Shown piece after piece: positions 35,792 through 46,179 of a stretch of DNA of 49,951 nt (within the stretch, counting starts at the first letter, position 1; every line of letters starts with the position of its first letter). Made by a program: the position numbers and the translations under genes. Under the pieces are notes generated by a model that saw only the letters and a program-made list of their open reading frames with translations, had not been told where the DNA came from and made no database searches. This DNA is from Candidatus Iainarchaeum sp. Lineage in GTDB: Archaea; B1Sed10-29; WALL01. The DNA is taken from positions 1 to 49,951 of the forward strand of contig JAGGYF010000015.1 of assembly GCA_021162685.1 (NCBI GenBank), written 5' to 3'.

Positions 35792-36944
35792 GTTTTTTGC
35801 ACGCCTTTTCAATCCTGTCCATTGCTTCCTCTATAAGTTCATACTTTGTAGCATAACTCAATCTTATAAAGCCTTCTCCATACCTCCCAAACTCTGTTCC
35901 TGGGACAGTAAGCACCTTCGCTTCTTTTAGTAGGTATTCACAGAACCTATTTGATGTCATATTGAAGTGTATGCTTGGAAACATATAAAATGCGCCTTCT
36001 GGTTCATTGAGCGAAAATCCATCAATCTCCTTCAACCGCTTGTACATAAACTTTCTTCTTCTATCATATGACGTTCTCATCTCTTCAACACAATCCTGCG
36101 ACCCTTTCAGAGCAGCAGTTGCAGCGATCTGTGACATAGTTGGTGCACATAACGAGGTATGTATGTGTAGGTCAGTCATTGCTTTGATAATCTTCTCAGA
36201 ACCAACTGCATAACCTATGCGATAACCTGGCATTGCATATGTTTTTGAGAATGACTGTAATGCTAAAACATAATCCTTCATCCCATTTAATGATAGCATA
36301 GAAATATGCTTTTTTCCATACACTAACTTTTCATATGCTTCATCAACCATCACAAGCAAATCGTATTCAACAGCAATATCAGCAAGTTCCTCTAATCGCT
36401 TTTTGTCAAGTACTGTTCCTGTTGGGTTTGATGGGTTGCATATAATTATGGCCCTAGTCCTTTTTGGATCCTTTATAGCATTTTTCACATCCTCAACAAA
36501 TAACTGAAATCCGTTCTCTTCTTTCAGAGGTACTGATACTGGATAACCATTAAACAATTGCGTCAGGGGTTCATATATAATAAACGAAGGGTCTGGGACC
36601 AGAACCTCCTCTCCTGGATCAACAACACTTGCTAAACCCAGCATAATTGCCTCAGTGGATCCACACGTGACTATGACCTCATTCTCAGGGCTTACATCAA
36701 CGTTGTAATCTCTCTTAAACTTCTCTGCAATAGCCTCTTTTAATTCCATCCTACCAGATATTGGTGAGTAATGCGTTTTTTCCTCATCAAGTGCTTTTTT
36801 TGTTGCCTCTCTTATATGCTCTGGTGTTGTAAAATCTGGCTCACCAGGCCCTAATGATAAAACATCCTTTGTTTCCGCTGCCAGCCTCAAAATCCTAACA
36901 AATGTGCTATCTGGCAACTGTGAAACCCTTTCAGATATCTGCAT
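35784..36944 (-). CDS. PLP-dependent class I/II aminotransferase
   Basis: SLGPGEPDFTTPEHIREA; NPSNPTGTVL; SFSKTYAMPGYRIGY (Schiff-base Lys). Confidence 0.93.
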   Translation of the reverse strand: MQISERVSQLPDSTFVRILRLAAETKDVLSLGPGEPDFTTPEHIREATKKALDEEKTHYSPISGRMELKEAIAEKFKRDYNVDVSPENEVIVTCGSTEAIMLGLASVVDPGEEVLVPDPSFIIYEPLTQLFNGYPVSVPLKEENGFQLFVEDVKNAIKDPKRTRAIIICNPSNPTGTVLDKKRLEELADIAVEYDLLVMVDEAYEKLVYGKKHISMLSLNGMKDYVLALQSFSKTYAMPGYRIGYAVGSEKIIKAMTDLHIHTSLCAPTMSQIAATAALKGSQDCVEEMRTSYDRRRKFMYKRLKEIDGFSLNEPEGAFYMFPSIHFNMTSNRFCEYLLKEAKVLTVPGTEFGRYGEGFIRLSYATKYELIEEAMDRIEKACKKLT

Positions 36945-36962
36945 GTTTTCTGTTACAACTCC

Positions 36963-37874
36963 CTACTTTAAATGCTTTATCTCTTCCACCATCTCACATG
37001 CCTTGCATATCTCTCCAGCGCAGGGTTCCCCGCATACCTTACATGTGTTCGGCATTTCCTCTACCACAAATGTCTCCTTTAGTATCTCAACCAATCTATC
37101 ATTACTACGTAAGATGCTGTGCTTTGTCCCAGGGAATTTTGCTTCCAACTCATTAAGCATGTCTCTTATCTCAGCCCTGTATGCCTCATGGACATATCTG
37201 CACTCAACAAAATTAGATTTTATCCCCCTAAGCATTGCATAAACAACAACCTCTCTCTCTGGTATAGTTCTAAGCGGCTTAACCCTAGGAATAAACTTTT
37301 CATGTTCTATAAGGCCTTGTTCTTCTCCCATTCTTACCATTCTCCAATATTCCCCTCTTATGAAGTTCATTAGGGCAACCTGGGCCTCATCATCTAAATT
37401 ATGACCCATTACTAACTTTTTACATCCTAGCTCCCTCGCCTTCTTATTCAACAAATTTCTCCTTAAAACGCCACAATATGAGCAAATCCCCCTCCTCCTT
37501 CTCTTTTTTGCTATTTCATCAATAGTTATGCCATATTCCTCTTTAAAACGGAATATATACAGAGGAACATCCAATCTGCTGCACAGGGTTTTAGCGTCCT
37601 CTATCAGGGCATCTCTATATCCTTTTAGGCCCTCATCAATTAGTATAGCAACAACATCCGCTCTTTTCACAAACTTTTTTATGAGATAAAGGGTTGTTAG
37701 GGAATCCTTTCCTCCGCTGATAGCCACTCCAATCATCTCATTATGATCAAATTTCCCATGAATATTCTTTCTAAACCTATTTTCAAAATATCTTTTAAAA
37801 TGCTCCTCACATAATGCTTTTCCAGCGTATCTAATCTCTATAATTGCTCTTTTATTGCATTTTGAACACTTCAT
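36963..37874 (-). CDS. NcsA/TtuA-like tRNA 2-thiolation PP-loop ATPase
   Basis: MIGVAISGGKDSLTTLYLI; N- and C-terminal CxxC zinc fingers; CSYCGVLRRNLLNKKARELGCKKLVMGHNLDDEAQ. Confidence 0.88.
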   Translation of the reverse strand: MKCSKCNKRAIIEIRYAGKALCEEHFKRYFENRFRKNIHGKFDHNEMIGVAISGGKDSLTTLYLIKKFVKRADVVAILIDEGLKGYRDALIEDAKTLCSRLDVPLYIFRFKEEYGITIDEIAKKRRRRGICSYCGVLRRNLLNKKARELGCKKLVMGHNLDDEAQVALMNFIRGEYWRMVRMGEEQGLIEHEKFIPRVKPLRTIPEREVVVYAMLRGIKSNFVECRYVHEAYRAEIRDMLNELEAKFPGTKHSILRSNDRLVEILKETFVVEEMPNTCKVCGEPCAGEICKACEMVEEIKHLK

Positions 37875-38668
37875 ATCCCGTACACTCTCTCAGCATTTTT
37901 ATATAATATCATATCCTTTTCATCATCAGATATGTCCAAGGATTTTATTTTCTCTAATTCTGATTTAAAATCCCCCCATGGGTTATCAGAAGCAAAAAAT
38001 ATGTTTTTTACGGAATCTAAGTAATTTACTGCCCATTTAACAGCAAATCCTCTTGCCCATGATGTATCAGCGTATACTTCCAGCCCTGTTTCAATCCATT
38101 CCTTCAAGCGAGGGATTAGTTTAAAATGGCCTCTAACAGTGCCTCCCATATGAACCAAATGAATCCTTGGGCTGTATTCGTCTATAAGCTTCTCTACGTG
38201 CTCTATATCTGAATTCTGGCTTCCAGTATGCATTTGCAGGATTAATCTACTCTCTATTGCCTTTTCCATGATCTCTCTAACATCTCTATTCCATGAATTT
38301 GGGTCCGGAGTAAATTGTTTCCAGGCATTAGGACTCATTTTAAGCGCTATTATGCCTTTTTTTATGTTATTCAATACTTCTTCTGACTTTTCTTTGAATT
38401 CTGGGATGGGATTTATCCATAATGCGCCATATACCCTATCTAACTGCTTTACTGCTTCTTCCACTAACCTATTATACCTAAATGCAATGTTTCCATCTGG
38501 GCAGTATGTAGGGCAAACAATAGACTTTGCAATATTATTCTTTTGCAAAAAAGTCTCGTAATCCTCAACATCTTTTATCTCAAATCCCTCAAAAGGAGAA
38601 ATCCTGTACTTCCTGTATTCCCATGTACCCCATTCTCCAATATGGTTATGTGCGTCAACAATCTTCAT
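37871..38668 (-). CDS. Amidohydrolase family metal-dependent hydrolase
   Basis: IVDAHNHIGEWGTW; LQMHTGSQ; IHLVHMGGTVRGH; FASDNPWGDF. Confidence 0.85.
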   Translation of the reverse strand: MKIVDAHNHIGEWGTWEYRKYRISPFEGFEIKDVEDYETFLQKNNIAKSIVCPTYCPDGNIAFRYNRLVEEAVKQLDRVYGALWINPIPEFKEKSEEVLNNIKKGIIALKMSPNAWKQFTPDPNSWNRDVREIMEKAIESRLILQMHTGSQNSDIEHVEKLIDEYSPRIHLVHMGGTVRGHFKLIPRLKEWIETGLEVYADTSWARGFAVKWAVNYLDSVKNIFFASDNPWGDFKSELEKIKSLDISDDEKDMILYKNAERVYGI

Positions 38669-38862
38669 CCTCCACTCACCACTGGAATGATTTTTATGTT
38701 ATCCTTTGGCTTAATCTTGACATCCGAGGTTACAATCTTGCCATTAATTGCAACAATTACTGTCTCCTCTGTTTCACCCATTGCTTTGATGAGTTCTGAA
38801 ACAACGGGCTTGCACTCAACAGTTTTCCTGCCTTCTCTCAAATCCTCCACCAAGAATCGCAT
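38665..38862 (-). CDS. Ubiquitin-like sulfur carrier (MoaD/ThiS/SAMP-like) ending in Gly-Gly
   Basis: 65 aa; VIVAINGKIVTSDVKIKPKDNIKIIPVVSGG*; ATGA overlap with the downstream hydrolase. Confidence 0.8.
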   Translation of the reverse strand: MRFLVEDLREGRKTVECKPVVSELIKAMGETEETVIVAINGKIVTSDVKIKPKDNIKIIPVVSGG

Positions 38863-38912
38863 GTCCTTATTTTGTGTAAACTATATAATATGGTTTTGCC
38901 AAATATCTTGTT

Positions 38913-39455
38913 ATGCGAACGATGAAATGTATAAAAACAAGACGCTCCAGAAGGATGTTCTTAGAAAAGCCAGTAGATGATGGTATTGTAAAACAGTTGA
39001 TAGATGCAGCAAGACATGCACCATTTGGTGGACCACCAAAGAAAACATCTCAGCCATGGGAGTTCATCGTCATAAGGGATCCAGAAACAAAACAAAAACT
39101 TGCACTTCACTATAAGGATAGGCAATCCCTTAATCAAGCACCACTACTTATAGCAGTGTGTGCTGACAAAACGAGAGACCCAAAATACAAGGAATGGGAT
39201 ATCACATGTGGGTTAGCTATTGAAAATCTTTTACTTGCTGCCCATGATCTTGGATTAGGAGCGTGCTTTGTTACTACGTTTTCGCACCACGAAGGCCACA
39301 AAGAAGACAGGGAGGAATTGATAAACGCACTCCATCTTCCTGACCATATAAAACTTATTGCTATTATTGCTGTTGGGTACCCAGACCCAAATGAGAAGAT
39401 TGAGGAAAAGGAACTGAGAGATGTAGAGGAGATTATGCACAACGAGACATGGTAA
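38913..39455 (+). CDS. Nitroreductase family protein
   Basis: MKCIKTRRSRRMFLEKPVDDGIVKQLIDAARHAPFGGPPKKTSQPWEFIVI; LAIENLLLAAHDLGLGACFV. Confidence 0.9.
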   Translation: MRTMKCIKTRRSRRMFLEKPVDDGIVKQLIDAARHAPFGGPPKKTSQPWEFIVIRDPETKQKLALHYKDRQSLNQAPLLIAVCADKTRDPKYKEWDITCGLAIENLLLAAHDLGLGACFVTTFSHHEGHKEDREELINALHLPDHIKLIAIIAVGYPDPNEKIEEKELRDVEEIMHNETW

Positions 39456-39488
39456 ACCATTAATAAGTATGACATACAAAAGAGAAGT

Positions 39489-39854
39489 ATGCCATTAGCA
39501 AAGGAAAGAAAGCCACTTTTTAAACATAGTTTTGGTTTTAGGAGCCACGCGAAGGTCAGCTTACCCGAGCATAGGATAACTACTGAGTTCAGGGATGGAA
39601 AGCTAACAATATCAAAGGCAACAATGCGTGATTTAACTGTACATACTGTTGATTTCAAAACTGGAAAAAAAGAAACAAAGAACATGCCATTTGCCCAGCC
39701 AGAAGGAGCAACAGGATTTCCTGTATACACAAATGCACAAATCAGGCTTGAGCCAGGTGAGATAAAGAGTATCCTAAAGCAAATGGAAGGCAAGGTGGGA
39801 CCAGGAGACCTTGCTAAAATCAGGAGGCATCTGCTTTCGCTTCAGACTCGCTGA
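39489..39854 (+). CDS. Hypothetical protein, 121 aa
   Basis: Intact ORF between nitroreductase and AIM24-like genes. Confidence 0.55.
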   Translation: MPLAKERKPLFKHSFGFRSHAKVSLPEHRITTEFRDGKLTISKATMRDLTVHTVDFKTGKKETKNMPFAQPEGATGFPVYTNAQIRLEPGEIKSILKQMEGKVGPGDLAKIRRHLLSLQTR

Positions 39855-39902
39855 CCCCTAATCTTTATTAACACAAACCGCGTTTTTTTGTATGGTGAGT
39901 CT

Positions 39903-40652
39903 ATGAAATACAGCTTGCAAGGTTCAACAATGCAGATGTTGAATATAGAGCTGGATGAGGGGGAGGTAGTAACTGCAGAACCTGGAAGAATGGTGTACAT
40001 GACTGATAATATAAAGATGGATACCAATCTTGAAGGTGGCCTTTTTGGATTTTTAAAGCGTTCTATCATCGGAGAGTCAATGTTTCTTGTTCATTTCAGA
40101 AGCGAAGCAGGTACAGGCATAGTTGCATTTGGTCCCGAGGTTCCAGGAAAAATCGTGCCTATTGAGTTAAGCGGAGGAAAAGAGGTCATTGCCCAGAAGG
40201 AGGCATTTCTATGTATGTCAAAAGGTGTAGAATTTGACCCCACCTTTACGAGGGACCTTGGAGGAGGATTTTTAGGTGCAGAGGGATTGCTTCTGATAAA
40301 AGCCAAGGGAAATGGATACATCTTCTTTAATGTTGGAGGAGAGGTCACAAAAATACATCTTGCAGAGGGGCAAAAGTTAAGAGTAGACCCAAGGTCAATA
40401 GCCATGTTTGATTCAACAGTGAATTATAGTGTAGAGAGGATAAAGGGCATAAAGAATATGCTCTTTGGAGGAGAGAATTTATTTTTGGCAACATTAACTG
40501 GACCTGGTGATGTGTGGGTACAAAGCATAACGGTTGGAGAATTGGCGATGAAGCTCTACCACTTCATGCCACATCCACGCTCAGCCTCAAAGAGCGTAGG
40601 GTCAACTGTTGCTAATACAGCACTTGGTGCACTATTTAGGAGAAGTGTATAG
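39903..40652 (+). CDS. AIM24/TIGR00266 family protein
   Basis: MKYSLQGSTMQMLNIELDEGEVVTAEPGRMVYMTDNIKMDT; GGGFLGAEGLLLIKAKGNGYIFFNVGG. Confidence 0.85.
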   Translation: MKYSLQGSTMQMLNIELDEGEVVTAEPGRMVYMTDNIKMDTNLEGGLFGFLKRSIIGESMFLVHFRSEAGTGIVAFGPEVPGKIVPIELSGGKEVIAQKEAFLCMSKGVEFDPTFTRDLGGGFLGAEGLLLIKAKGNGYIFFNVGGEVTKIHLAEGQKLRVDPRSIAMFDSTVNYSVERIKGIKNMLFGGENLFLATLTGPGDVWVQSITVGELAMKLYHFMPHPRSASKSVGSTVANTALGALFRRSV

Positions 40653-40657
40653 GGGGG

Positions 40658-41014
40658 ATGAGCATTCCAGAAAATAATCTGTACAAGGAAGCAGGGAAAT
40701 CGTTTGTTGTAGGGACAGTCACAATAGCAATTGCACTTGTGATCGGATTAATACTAACGCTCATTATCTTTATGATTCTGTATTTCTTCTGGAAGCCACT
40801 TATGGTTGCGCTATTAACAGGTACAGCAATATTCATCACAATCTTTGCATTCTTACTTCTGTGGATGGCGATTGTTGCAATCATATTATATATTATCCAT
40901 GTTGGTACCTTTGTTAGATATTTTGGGAAGACAACAGAGGTAAGCAAAGAGCGTAAAAACTACTCTTTGACCAATGTTGAGGAAGCAGGCATGAGGACAA
41001 CAAAAGAGATGTAG
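40658..41014 (+). CDS. Small membrane protein
   Basis: Hydrophobic segments; 118 aa. Confidence 0.5.
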   Translation: MSIPENNLYKEAGKSFVVGTVTIAIALVIGLILTLIIFMILYFFWKPLMVALLTGTAIFITIFAFLLLWMAIVAIILYIIHVGTFVRYFGKTTEVSKERKNYSLTNVEEAGMRTTKEM

Positions 41015-41024
41015 TCTTTGTTCT

Positions 41025-41756
41025 ATGTCTGATGGTGCTTTTATGAACAAACGCATTCTCAAAGTTGTGGAGATGTGCGATATCATCCTTGAGGTAGTGG
41101 ATGCCAGAGATATTGATGGTACAAGGTCAAAAGCACTTGAAAACATTGTGAAAGAAAAAGGAAAGCATCTCCTCATTGTCATAAACAAATGTGACCTTGC
41201 AAAACCAAAAAGGATTCCAAAGAATGCAATACCCTTTAGTGCAAAGAAACGCTGGGGGACAAAAAGGCTTAGAAGTGAGATAAAGAGGATCATGAATAGA
41301 GATTGTTTGGATAAAGTGAAGGTTGGAGTAGTAGGCTATGCAAACACAGGAAAAAGCTCTGTAATCATTGCATTGGGGGGAAAAGCAAAGGCATCTAGCA
41401 GAGCAGGATTTACACGTGGTGAGCAATGGACAAAGATATCAAAGCACATTCTTCTTTTGGACTCACCTGGCATCATACCAAGAGGGGAAGGGGAGAAGAA
41501 ACTTGCAGTAAAGGGCGCCTTGGACGTAACCAAGATAGAGGATGCAGAAGGCGTCGCAATAGAACTACTGAAGAGGATACCAAAGAAATCACTTGTAGAG
41601 GCATATGGTGTTGAGCCCTATAACGACCCAGAAAAGCAGCTCATGGAATTAGCTGGAAAATGGATGATGTTCAGGAAGGGGGCAGAGCTTGACACAGACA
41701 GGGCAGCAAGGAAACTGATAAAAGACTGGCAGAAAGGGAAACTGCGCATTATATGA
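41025..41756 (+). CDS. Circularly permuted GTPase, YlqF/YawG-like
   Basis: G4 NKCDLAK precedes G1 VVGYANTGKSSVI; G3-like LLDSPGI. Confidence 0.88.
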   Translation: MSDGAFMNKRILKVVEMCDIILEVVDARDIDGTRSKALENIVKEKGKHLLIVINKCDLAKPKRIPKNAIPFSAKKRWGTKRLRSEIKRIMNRDCLDKVKVGVVGYANTGKSSVIIALGGKAKASSRAGFTRGEQWTKISKHILLLDSPGIIPRGEGEKKLAVKGALDVTKIEDAEGVAIELLKRIPKKSLVEAYGVEPYNDPEKQLMELAGKWMMFRKGAELDTDRAARKLIKDWQKGKLRII

Positions 41757-41791
41757 TATATTTAAATATTCTTTTCATCTTATTTCTATTT

Positions 41792-42547
41792 ATGAAAAGA
41801 ACGAACCTTTTTTTGATCATAGGTGCCGTCATAGTATTTTTGTTTTTGATTGGAGCCATGTGGATCATGGCAACACCCAAAGAGGCACCAAGACCACCTC
41901 AAGTACCTGTATGTGGCAATGGCATAATTGAGCCAGGAGAGACGTATCAAACCTGCTGTTTGGATGCTGGATGTCCTGAGGGGTTGGAGTGCATAAACAA
42001 TACGTGTATTACAAGAGAGGCACCAAAAGAGGTTGAAAAAGCAGAAACCACTCTGATAGGGTTTGGCGACGCATTCCTAACAAACAACGTTAGACTGAAT
42101 GAACTGAAAGATATACTTGTTTTGCAAGTACCCAGATTTTCAAATGACTCCGCAGATATAGTTGTCTATTGGATGTTTGGTGAACCTTCACACCTCTCAG
42201 TTGAGCAGGGGAAGAGCATATCAGAGAGATACATACGCTTTACATATCTTGGTATGAGGAATAATGCAGCATTCTTGGTGTTGACAGAAGATACGAAGAT
42301 AGTCAATCTAAAGAAGACATTTGTCCTTCTGTTTGGTGAAGCAGCTAGAGTTAATGGAACAAACGACGTTATAGAGTTTGTTAGTGTTGATGGTGAACCA
42401 CTGGTTAGGACTGGTAAGATAGGAAATCCTGGGAAGTCAAGAAAGGTTGCTGTAGGAGAACCATTTTCATTTGACAATATGAACGCAGAGTTAACATACC
42501 TGAAAGGCGATAAGGCATACTTTGTGGTATGGAGGGGAGAAATATGA
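41792..42547 (+). CDS. Membrane-anchored CGNG-motif surface protein (paralogue 1)
   Basis: TM then CGNGIIEPGETYQTCCLDAGCPEGLECINNTC. TATA-like atatatttaaata at about 41758; in-frame ORF extends to 41753. Confidence 0.7.
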   Translation: MKRTNLFLIIGAVIVFLFLIGAMWIMATPKEAPRPPQVPVCGNGIIEPGETYQTCCLDAGCPEGLECINNTCITREAPKEVEKAETTLIGFGDAFLTNNVRLNELKDILVLQVPRFSNDSADIVVYWMFGEPSHLSVEQGKSISERYIRFTYLGMRNNAAFLVLTEDTKIVNLKKTFVLLFGEAARVNGTNDVIEFVSVDGEPLVRTGKIGNPGKSRKVAVGEPFSFDNMNAELTYLKGDKAYFVVWRGEI

Positions 42548-45500
42548 GAAGAATTTTCTTGTTGATATTGCTCCTTAGTTTGGTAAGCGCTGCTTGTTCT
42601 TCAACCCCTTGTTCAAGTAGAGGATACACAGCTTGTACTGCTAGTGAATATTGTTATTGCAGCAGCACAACAGACTGTGGTGCGACATGGTATGTAGCCA
42701 CATGTAAGTGGACTGGAGGGATTGCTACAGGAAGCTGTTCAGTAGATTCTAAGACATCAACACAATGTACCTCTGACCAGAGATGCAGCTATAGCAAAGG
42801 TGGATGCTATGATGCTCTTGCATGTTACGCAGACATAGATGTAGCAAGCATTTCAATCCAAGGCGTGAATGCAAACAACGAGATAAAGGAGGGCACAATA
42901 ACTGTAAAGGTTACAGTAAAAAACAATGGAGGAATTAGTGGAAGCAGTACAATCTATGTCTATGTACGTGACAACGATTTCACAAGTATTGATGATTTGA
43001 CAGGTGTAGCTGAATGTGAAATATCAACAGGAACAATATCTGCTGGCTCATCAGTAACAAAGTCATGTAATGTAAATATAGATGTTGCAACACCTCAAAC
43101 AAGATACTTTGCTGCAAAGGTATCTGGTGGTAGTGCAAGAGCAGCAGACCCGGCAGATAATTGGAAGAAAACAAATGCTAAGATTGTGGAATGTTTCTAT
43201 AATACCGATTGTAATGCCAATGAATACTGCTCTGATCAAGTAGCTCCAGGAGATTGTAGATCATGTCCGGGAGCAAAGTGTTGTACTCAGTGGGATACCT
43301 GGCCAACAAGGTACGATTTTTCTCAGCCGAGCGATTGCTGTGATACATGCATTGTATACTTTGATACGAGCAACCATTGCGCTATGTATGTTGAACAATG
43401 CGGATATGATTGTTATGAGTGTAACGCGTATCCATCATCAGATTACTGCAGAGACTGCGACCCCGGTTCTACAGAAAGCCGGTCCTGCCCTTCAGACTGT
43501 ACAGATGTTGGAGCATGTTCATGTGGAACACAATCAAGAACATGCGATTCAAGTGGCCAGTGGGGGGACTGGAGCACTTGTACTGGCTATGTTGGACCTT
43601 CTGATGAAGTCTGTAATGGTATAGATGATGATTGTGATGGAGACATAGACGAAGGTGTTAAGAACACATACTACGAAGACGCAGATGGAGATGGATATGG
43701 AAATGCATCAGTAACTACTCAGGCATGTACTGCACCATCTGGTTATGTCTCAAACAATTTAGATTGTAATGATAACAATGCAGACATCCACCCAGGAGCA
43801 ACCGAGATTTGTAACGGAGAAGATGACGACTGTGATAACTCAATTGATGAAGGATTATCCATAGCATGTTCTTCTGATTCTGATTGTGGAACAGATGGTT
43901 GTTACTTCAACAGATACAGGAATTATTTTTGTGTAAACGCAGGTAACTGTTCATCATCTTGTACACATGTAACAGAGTCAGATAATGATGATGACGGATA
44001 CTCCCCTTCATGTGGCGACTGTAATGACTCTGATGCAAATGTACATCCTGGTGTGACAGATACATGTGATGGGATAGACAATGACTGTGATAACTTAATA
44101 GATGAAGATGCAAATTGTCCTTCTTATGAACAAGATGGACCTTATTGTTATTATAATGGGTTCTGTAATGGAACATCTGGTTGTGCTTTTGCTTCAGAAC
44201 AGTTCATAGCAGCAGTATCTGCCTATTATGAGAGTAATGGTGTATGCTATTATGGTTGTACAAGAACATGTACTGAGAATGGTTGGGTCAGAGATGATAG
44301 TACCTGCTCATCTGAGACAATAGATGATGGAGACCCATGCACAACAGATACATGTACAGCTTCTGGTGTAACCCATACCAACTGGTGTGAGCCAGAGGTA
44401 TGTGACGATGATATAGATAATGATGGGGACGGCTTAATTGATTGTCAAGATGACGATTGCCCTGCACCTGATTGTCCGACATGTCAATATGCTGCATGTG
44501 ACCAAACTACATATGATTGGTATTGCGAGAATTCTCCAACTACAGAGGAATGTGGGACATCCAATTGCCCAGATGATTATTGCTATTGGTCTGGTGGGAA
44601 GTTATACTGGAAAAATTATCCAGAAACATGTACAAGATATTGCGATGGATCTGGTTCATGCGCAGGTTGTACATGTTCTGCCACAACCACACAATGTGTT
44701 GCATATGGCTGTTGTGTCACAGCATGTTCTGATTCAACAGGATGTTATACAAAAGCAGGAACATGCTCAGATGTGTGTTCTTCATCGTCCCTCACAACAG
44801 GTAGAACGTGTTCTGGTTGTGGGTCAAATGGAGCTACTGGGAGCTGTGGTGGAGGTTCAGTGAAATATTGTACTTCTTCTGATTATACAGAGTGTGAGCA
44901 GGCAAGTTGTGGTGGCAATACATACTATTGTACTGATGAATCTGGGACTTGGCAATGGCAAACAACCAGTAAAAAATGCACAAATGACTGTCCAACAGCT
45001 TCAGCCAGTTCGAACACAACATCCATAAAGGTTGGGGAATCTGTATCCTTTGATGGTTCAAATAGCAATGATCCAGATGGGGACACGTTAAGCTATGTAT
45101 GGGACTTTGGAGATGGCACAACATCAACAGAACAAAATCCAACACATACATTTAGTTCAAGCGGAAGCTATACAGTAACACTAACTGTAAGCGATGGCTT
45201 CTGTACAGATAATGATACACTGACAGTTCAGGTAGCTAGTCTAGTGCCCCCAACCGTATCAATTTCCGCAGATCCGACATCTGGATATGCTCCTCTTAGT
45301 GTAACATTTTCATGCACTGCAAGCGACTCAGACGGAACGATTGTAAGCTATCTATGGGACTTTGGTGATGGAGTAACAAGCACACATGATTGTAGTTCAC
45401 CTTTCACACACACCTATTCTAGCGAAGGCACATACACAGTAACACTAAAAGTTACAGATGATGACTTGCAAGAAGCAAGTGATACAGTTACCATAAACGC

Positions 45501-46179
45501 AACACAGTCATTTCCAGACTTTATCATATCATCTATAACAGTAGACAATTCAACCCCAGTGCTAGGACAGAACGTACAAGTGGATGTTACTGTTGAGAAT
45601 ATTGGACATGCAGATGTTGTTGGGGATGTAGGTATAGAATTGAGAGATGGAGGGACATACCACAAAACAATTACAGACCTCGCAGTTAATTCCTCTAAAC
45701 TCGTTTCATTTACGTGGAGCAGTGGAATACCAGGCAATTATACATTAGTTGCAACAGCTGACTACAACAGCGTTTACCAAGAAGAAAGCGAGACAAATAA
45801 CAATGCAACATTGCAAATAAGAGTAAATGCACCACCAACAGCAAACGCTGGCTCTGACATAAACGCATACGAAGGAGATACTGTCATATTAAACGGAACA
45901 TGTACAGATGACAATCAAATAGTATCATGCCAATGGTATGAAGGAGACACGTTATTGGGAGACAACCCCTACTCTTATGACACAACAGGAAAGGCTGGAA
46001 CACACACACTAACATTAAAAGCAACAGATAACGATGGACTAACAGACACAGATGATATGGTATTGACTGTTCAGTCATTACAATGTACGATAAATATGAA
46101 TCTCTCAGGTCCAGAAACACTTGCATTGTTTGAGCCAGGCTTATGGGATGCAAGTGGTACAGAGGTGGTGTGCCCATGA
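42544..46179 (+). CDS. Giant Cys-rich secreted protein with MopE-like Asp-rich repeats, two PKD domains and a CARDB-like domain
   Basis: Signal peptide MRRIFLLILLLSLVSAACSS; EVCNGIDDDCDGDIDEG, EICNGEDDDCDNSIDEG, DTCDGIDNDCDNLIDED; PKD YVWDFGDGTTSTEQNPTHTFSSSGSYTVTLTVSDG and YLWDFGDGVTSTHDC. Confidence 0.88.
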   Translation: MRRIFLLILLLSLVSAACSSTPCSSRGYTACTASEYCYCSSTTDCGATWYVATCKWTGGIATGSCSVDSKTSTQCTSDQRCSYSKGGCYDALACYADIDVASISIQGVNANNEIKEGTITVKVTVKNNGGISGSSTIYVYVRDNDFTSIDDLTGVAECEISTGTISAGSSVTKSCNVNIDVATPQTRYFAAKVSGGSARAADPADNWKKTNAKIVECFYNTDCNANEYCSDQVAPGDCRSCPGAKCCTQWDTWPTRYDFSQPSDCCDTCIVYFDTSNHCAMYVEQCGYDCYECNAYPSSDYCRDCDPGSTESRSCPSDCTDVGACSCGTQSRTCDSSGQWGDWSTCTGYVGPSDEVCNGIDDDCDGDIDEGVKNTYYEDADGDGYGNASVTTQACTAPSGYVSNNLDCNDNNADIHPGATEICNGEDDDCDNSIDEGLSIACSSDSDCGTDGCYFNRYRNYFCVNAGNCSSSCTHVTESDNDDDGYSPSCGDCNDSDANVHPGVTDTCDGIDNDCDNLIDEDANCPSYEQDGPYCYYNGFCNGTSGCAFASEQFIAAVSAYYESNGVCYYGCTRTCTENGWVRDDSTCSSETIDDGDPCTTDTCTASGVTHTNWCEPEVCDDDIDNDGDGLIDCQDDDCPAPDCPTCQYAACDQTTYDWYCENSPTTEECGTSNCPDDYCYWSGGKLYWKNYPETCTRYCDGSGSCAGCTCSATTTQCVAYGCCVTACSDSTGCYTKAGTCSDVCSSSSLTTGRTCSGCGSNGATGSCGGGSVKYCTSSDYTECEQASCGGNTYYCTDESGTWQWQTTSKKCTNDCPTASASSNTTSIKVGESVSFDGSNSNDPDGDTLSYVWDFGDGTTSTEQNPTHTFSSSGSYTVTLTVSDGFCTDNDTLTVQVASLVPPTVSISADPTSGYAPLSVTFSCTASDSDGTIVSYLWDFGDGVTSTHDCSSPFTHTYSSEGTYTVTLKVTDDDLQEASDTVTINATQSFPDFIISSITVDNSTPVLGQNVQVDVTVENIGHADVVGDVGIELRDGGTYHKTITDLAVNSSKLVSFTWSSGIPGNYTLVATADYNSVYQEESETNNNATLQIRVNAPPTANAGSDINAYEGDTVILNGTCTDDNQIVSCQWYEGDTLLGDNPYSYDTTGKAGTHTLTLKATDNDGLTDTDDMVLTVQSLQCTINMNLSGPETLALFEPGLWDASGTEVVCP

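Noticed and set aside
42980-45151. Minus-strand His/Leu-rich ORFs and plus-strand alternative ORFs inside the giant Cys-rich gene
   Set aside because: Composition typical of antisense or off-frame translation of a Cys/Asp/Thr-rich coding region.
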